A stretch of 64,000 bases of DNA. Origin: Haemonchus contortus (taxonomy: Eukaryota > Nematoda > Chromadorea > Rhabditida > Trichostrongylidae). Where the stretch lies: assembly GCA_000469685.2 (NCBI GenBank), contig LS997567.1:21064108-21128107 (forward strand), written 5' to 3'. Positions 62,987-64,000 of the stretch are shown piece by piece. How positions within the stretch are numbered: position 1 is the first letter of the stretch; every line of letters begins with the position of its first letter. The translations under genes and the position numbers were made by a program. Below the pieces are notes generated by a model. That model saw only the letters and a list, made by a program, of their open reading frames with translations. It made no database searches and was not told the DNA's origin.

Positions 62987-63508
62987 TACAGTAGCGCTCA
63001 AAAGTCTTCGGTGAAATGCTTCGACGTTTTTTCGTTCATAACTTTTTCCTTAGTAGACCAAATCGCGCCAAATTTGGATATGTTCAACTAGAGCATATTT
63101 CACGCTACCCAATACTATTTGACTGCAAAGCTGCAATATCCACAGATAGAGCAAGGTGTTTGCTGCGGTAGCAGATTCTGCTAAAGTGAAGTTGTTGACG
63201 TCTTCACTTATTCGCACCTTATGTGCGTTCTTCTCATCTATTGTGTTTGGCATTACCGCTCGTACACTTCAGACATGAAAAAAAGGTAAGAGATTCTAGA
63301 AGGACCATCATTTGCATTTTCAGTCGATTCTGATCCCAGGACCCTTTGGAACACGTTCATATCGCAGGTTAATAGTGGTAAATATTCACAATACACCCTT
63401 CCTCCAAATATAGAAATTACATATGAATAGATCCAGTAGGAAAGGAGTTACGATTGAAAATTACAGCTGGAGGACCATTTCACCGAAGACTTTTGAGCGC
63501 TACTGTAT
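62987..63508. mobile_element. Tc1-type MITE 'CAGTAGCGCTCAAAAGT', copy 3 (inverted relative to copy 1)
   Basis: TACAGTAGCGCTCAAAAGTC on the left and its inverse on the right. The interior matches the reverse complement of 10551-11081 ('ttcgttcataactttttcctt', 'tagtagacc', 'gttaatagtggtaaatattca'). Close to copy 1 in sequence. Confidence 0.92.
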
Positions 63509-63532
63509 AATCCACAGGATTGATGTACACTT

Positions 63533-64000
63533 ACGTATGTATGTATGTATGTATGTATGTATGTATGTATGTATGTATGTATGTATGTATGTATGTATGT
63601 ATGTATGTATGTATGTATGTATGTATGTATGTATGTATGTATGTATGTATGTATGTATGTATGTATGTATGTATGTATGTATGTATGTATGTATGTATGT
63701 ATGTATGTATGTATGTATGTATGTATGTATGTATGTATGTATGTATGTATGTATGTATGTATGTATGTATGTATGTATGTATGTATGTATGTATGTATGT
63801 ATGTATGTATGTATGTATGTATGTATGTATGTATGTATGTATGTATGTATGTATGTATGTATGTATGTATGTATGTATGTATGTATGTATGGTATGTATG
63901 TATGGTATGTATGTATGGTATGTATGTATGGTATGTATGTATGGTATGTATGTATGGTATGTATGTATGTATGTATGTATGTATGTATGTATGTATGGTA
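63533..64000. repeat. (GTAT)n microsatellite with a 13 bp higher-order variant
   Basis: More than 460 bp of gtat units running to the window end. From about 63889 a 13 bp unit (ggtatgtatgtat) repeats about six times before plain gtat returns. It lies about 25 bp from the MITE at 62987-63508. Confidence 0.97.

Overview
The window is eukaryotic, AT-rich, intron-rich DNA that fits a parasitic strongylid nematode of hookworm type. This rests on the gene structure (a nematode-like acetyl-CoA carboxylase in small exons), on RTE retrotransposon remnants with the W-I-P-R-D-V-K-R-T-T-G-R-P-P-T-R-W tail that I recall from hookworm retroelements, and on many mariner/Tc1-type elements. The species assignment is inference.

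Only one host gene is clearly present: the middle of an acetyl-CoA carboxylase gene (pod-2-like) on the + strand. Seventeen exons at 17718-61601 encode about 778 contiguous residues. They run from the ATP-grasp part of the biotin carboxylase domain, through the BT and biotinyl (BCCP) domains, into the central domain. The first exons lie left of the window. The rest of the central domain and the carboxyltransferase domain lie right of it. Exons fall in five clusters split by four giant introns (9.6, 6.9, 8.9 and 14.7 kb), while the other twelve introns are 52-515 bp. Every exon joins in frame. One splice donor is GC rather than GT, and the biotin site reads E-S-M-K-L.

Nearly everything else is mobile-element debris in those giant introns and in the 17.7 kb upstream. 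1-17.7 kb holds TTAA-ended MITEs, an RTE fragment, GC-rich 'CCCGCCCA' arrays, two Tc1-like elements, a mariner, a (TA)n tract, a Tc1-like MITE, a tRNA-derived SINE, and a DD37D-type transposon joined to an RTE remnant. 17.9-27.5 kb holds mariner debris, a small TTAA MITE, a gag-protease remnant of a BEL/Pao retrotransposon, a SINE and a Tc1-like element with long TIRs. 28.9-35.8 kb holds an internally deleted mariner two bases from a DD37D-type element, which is itself split by a ~2 kb fold-back element with ~600 bp arms. 36.8-45.8 kb holds GC-rich repeats, a mariner, a three-copy dispersed repeat and CR1/Jockey-like pieces with inverted duplications. 46.3-61.0 kb holds a Penelope-like RT remnant, a pogo-like remnant, microsatellite/MITE/mariner composites, more TTAA MITEs, a long-TIR MITE, a ~1.2 kb TIR element carrying what look like two host exons and a promoter, and a DD37D-type element. 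The end of the window is a long (GTAT)n tract.

The most unusual items are the exon-carrying TIR element at 55.4-56.6 kb, the nested fold-back at 32.2-34.2 kb, two TTAA elements sharing one target site at 15959-15962, the GC-AG intron beside the biotin-site exon, and the repeated pairing of TA-target elements with microsatellites. No transposase here looks intact.
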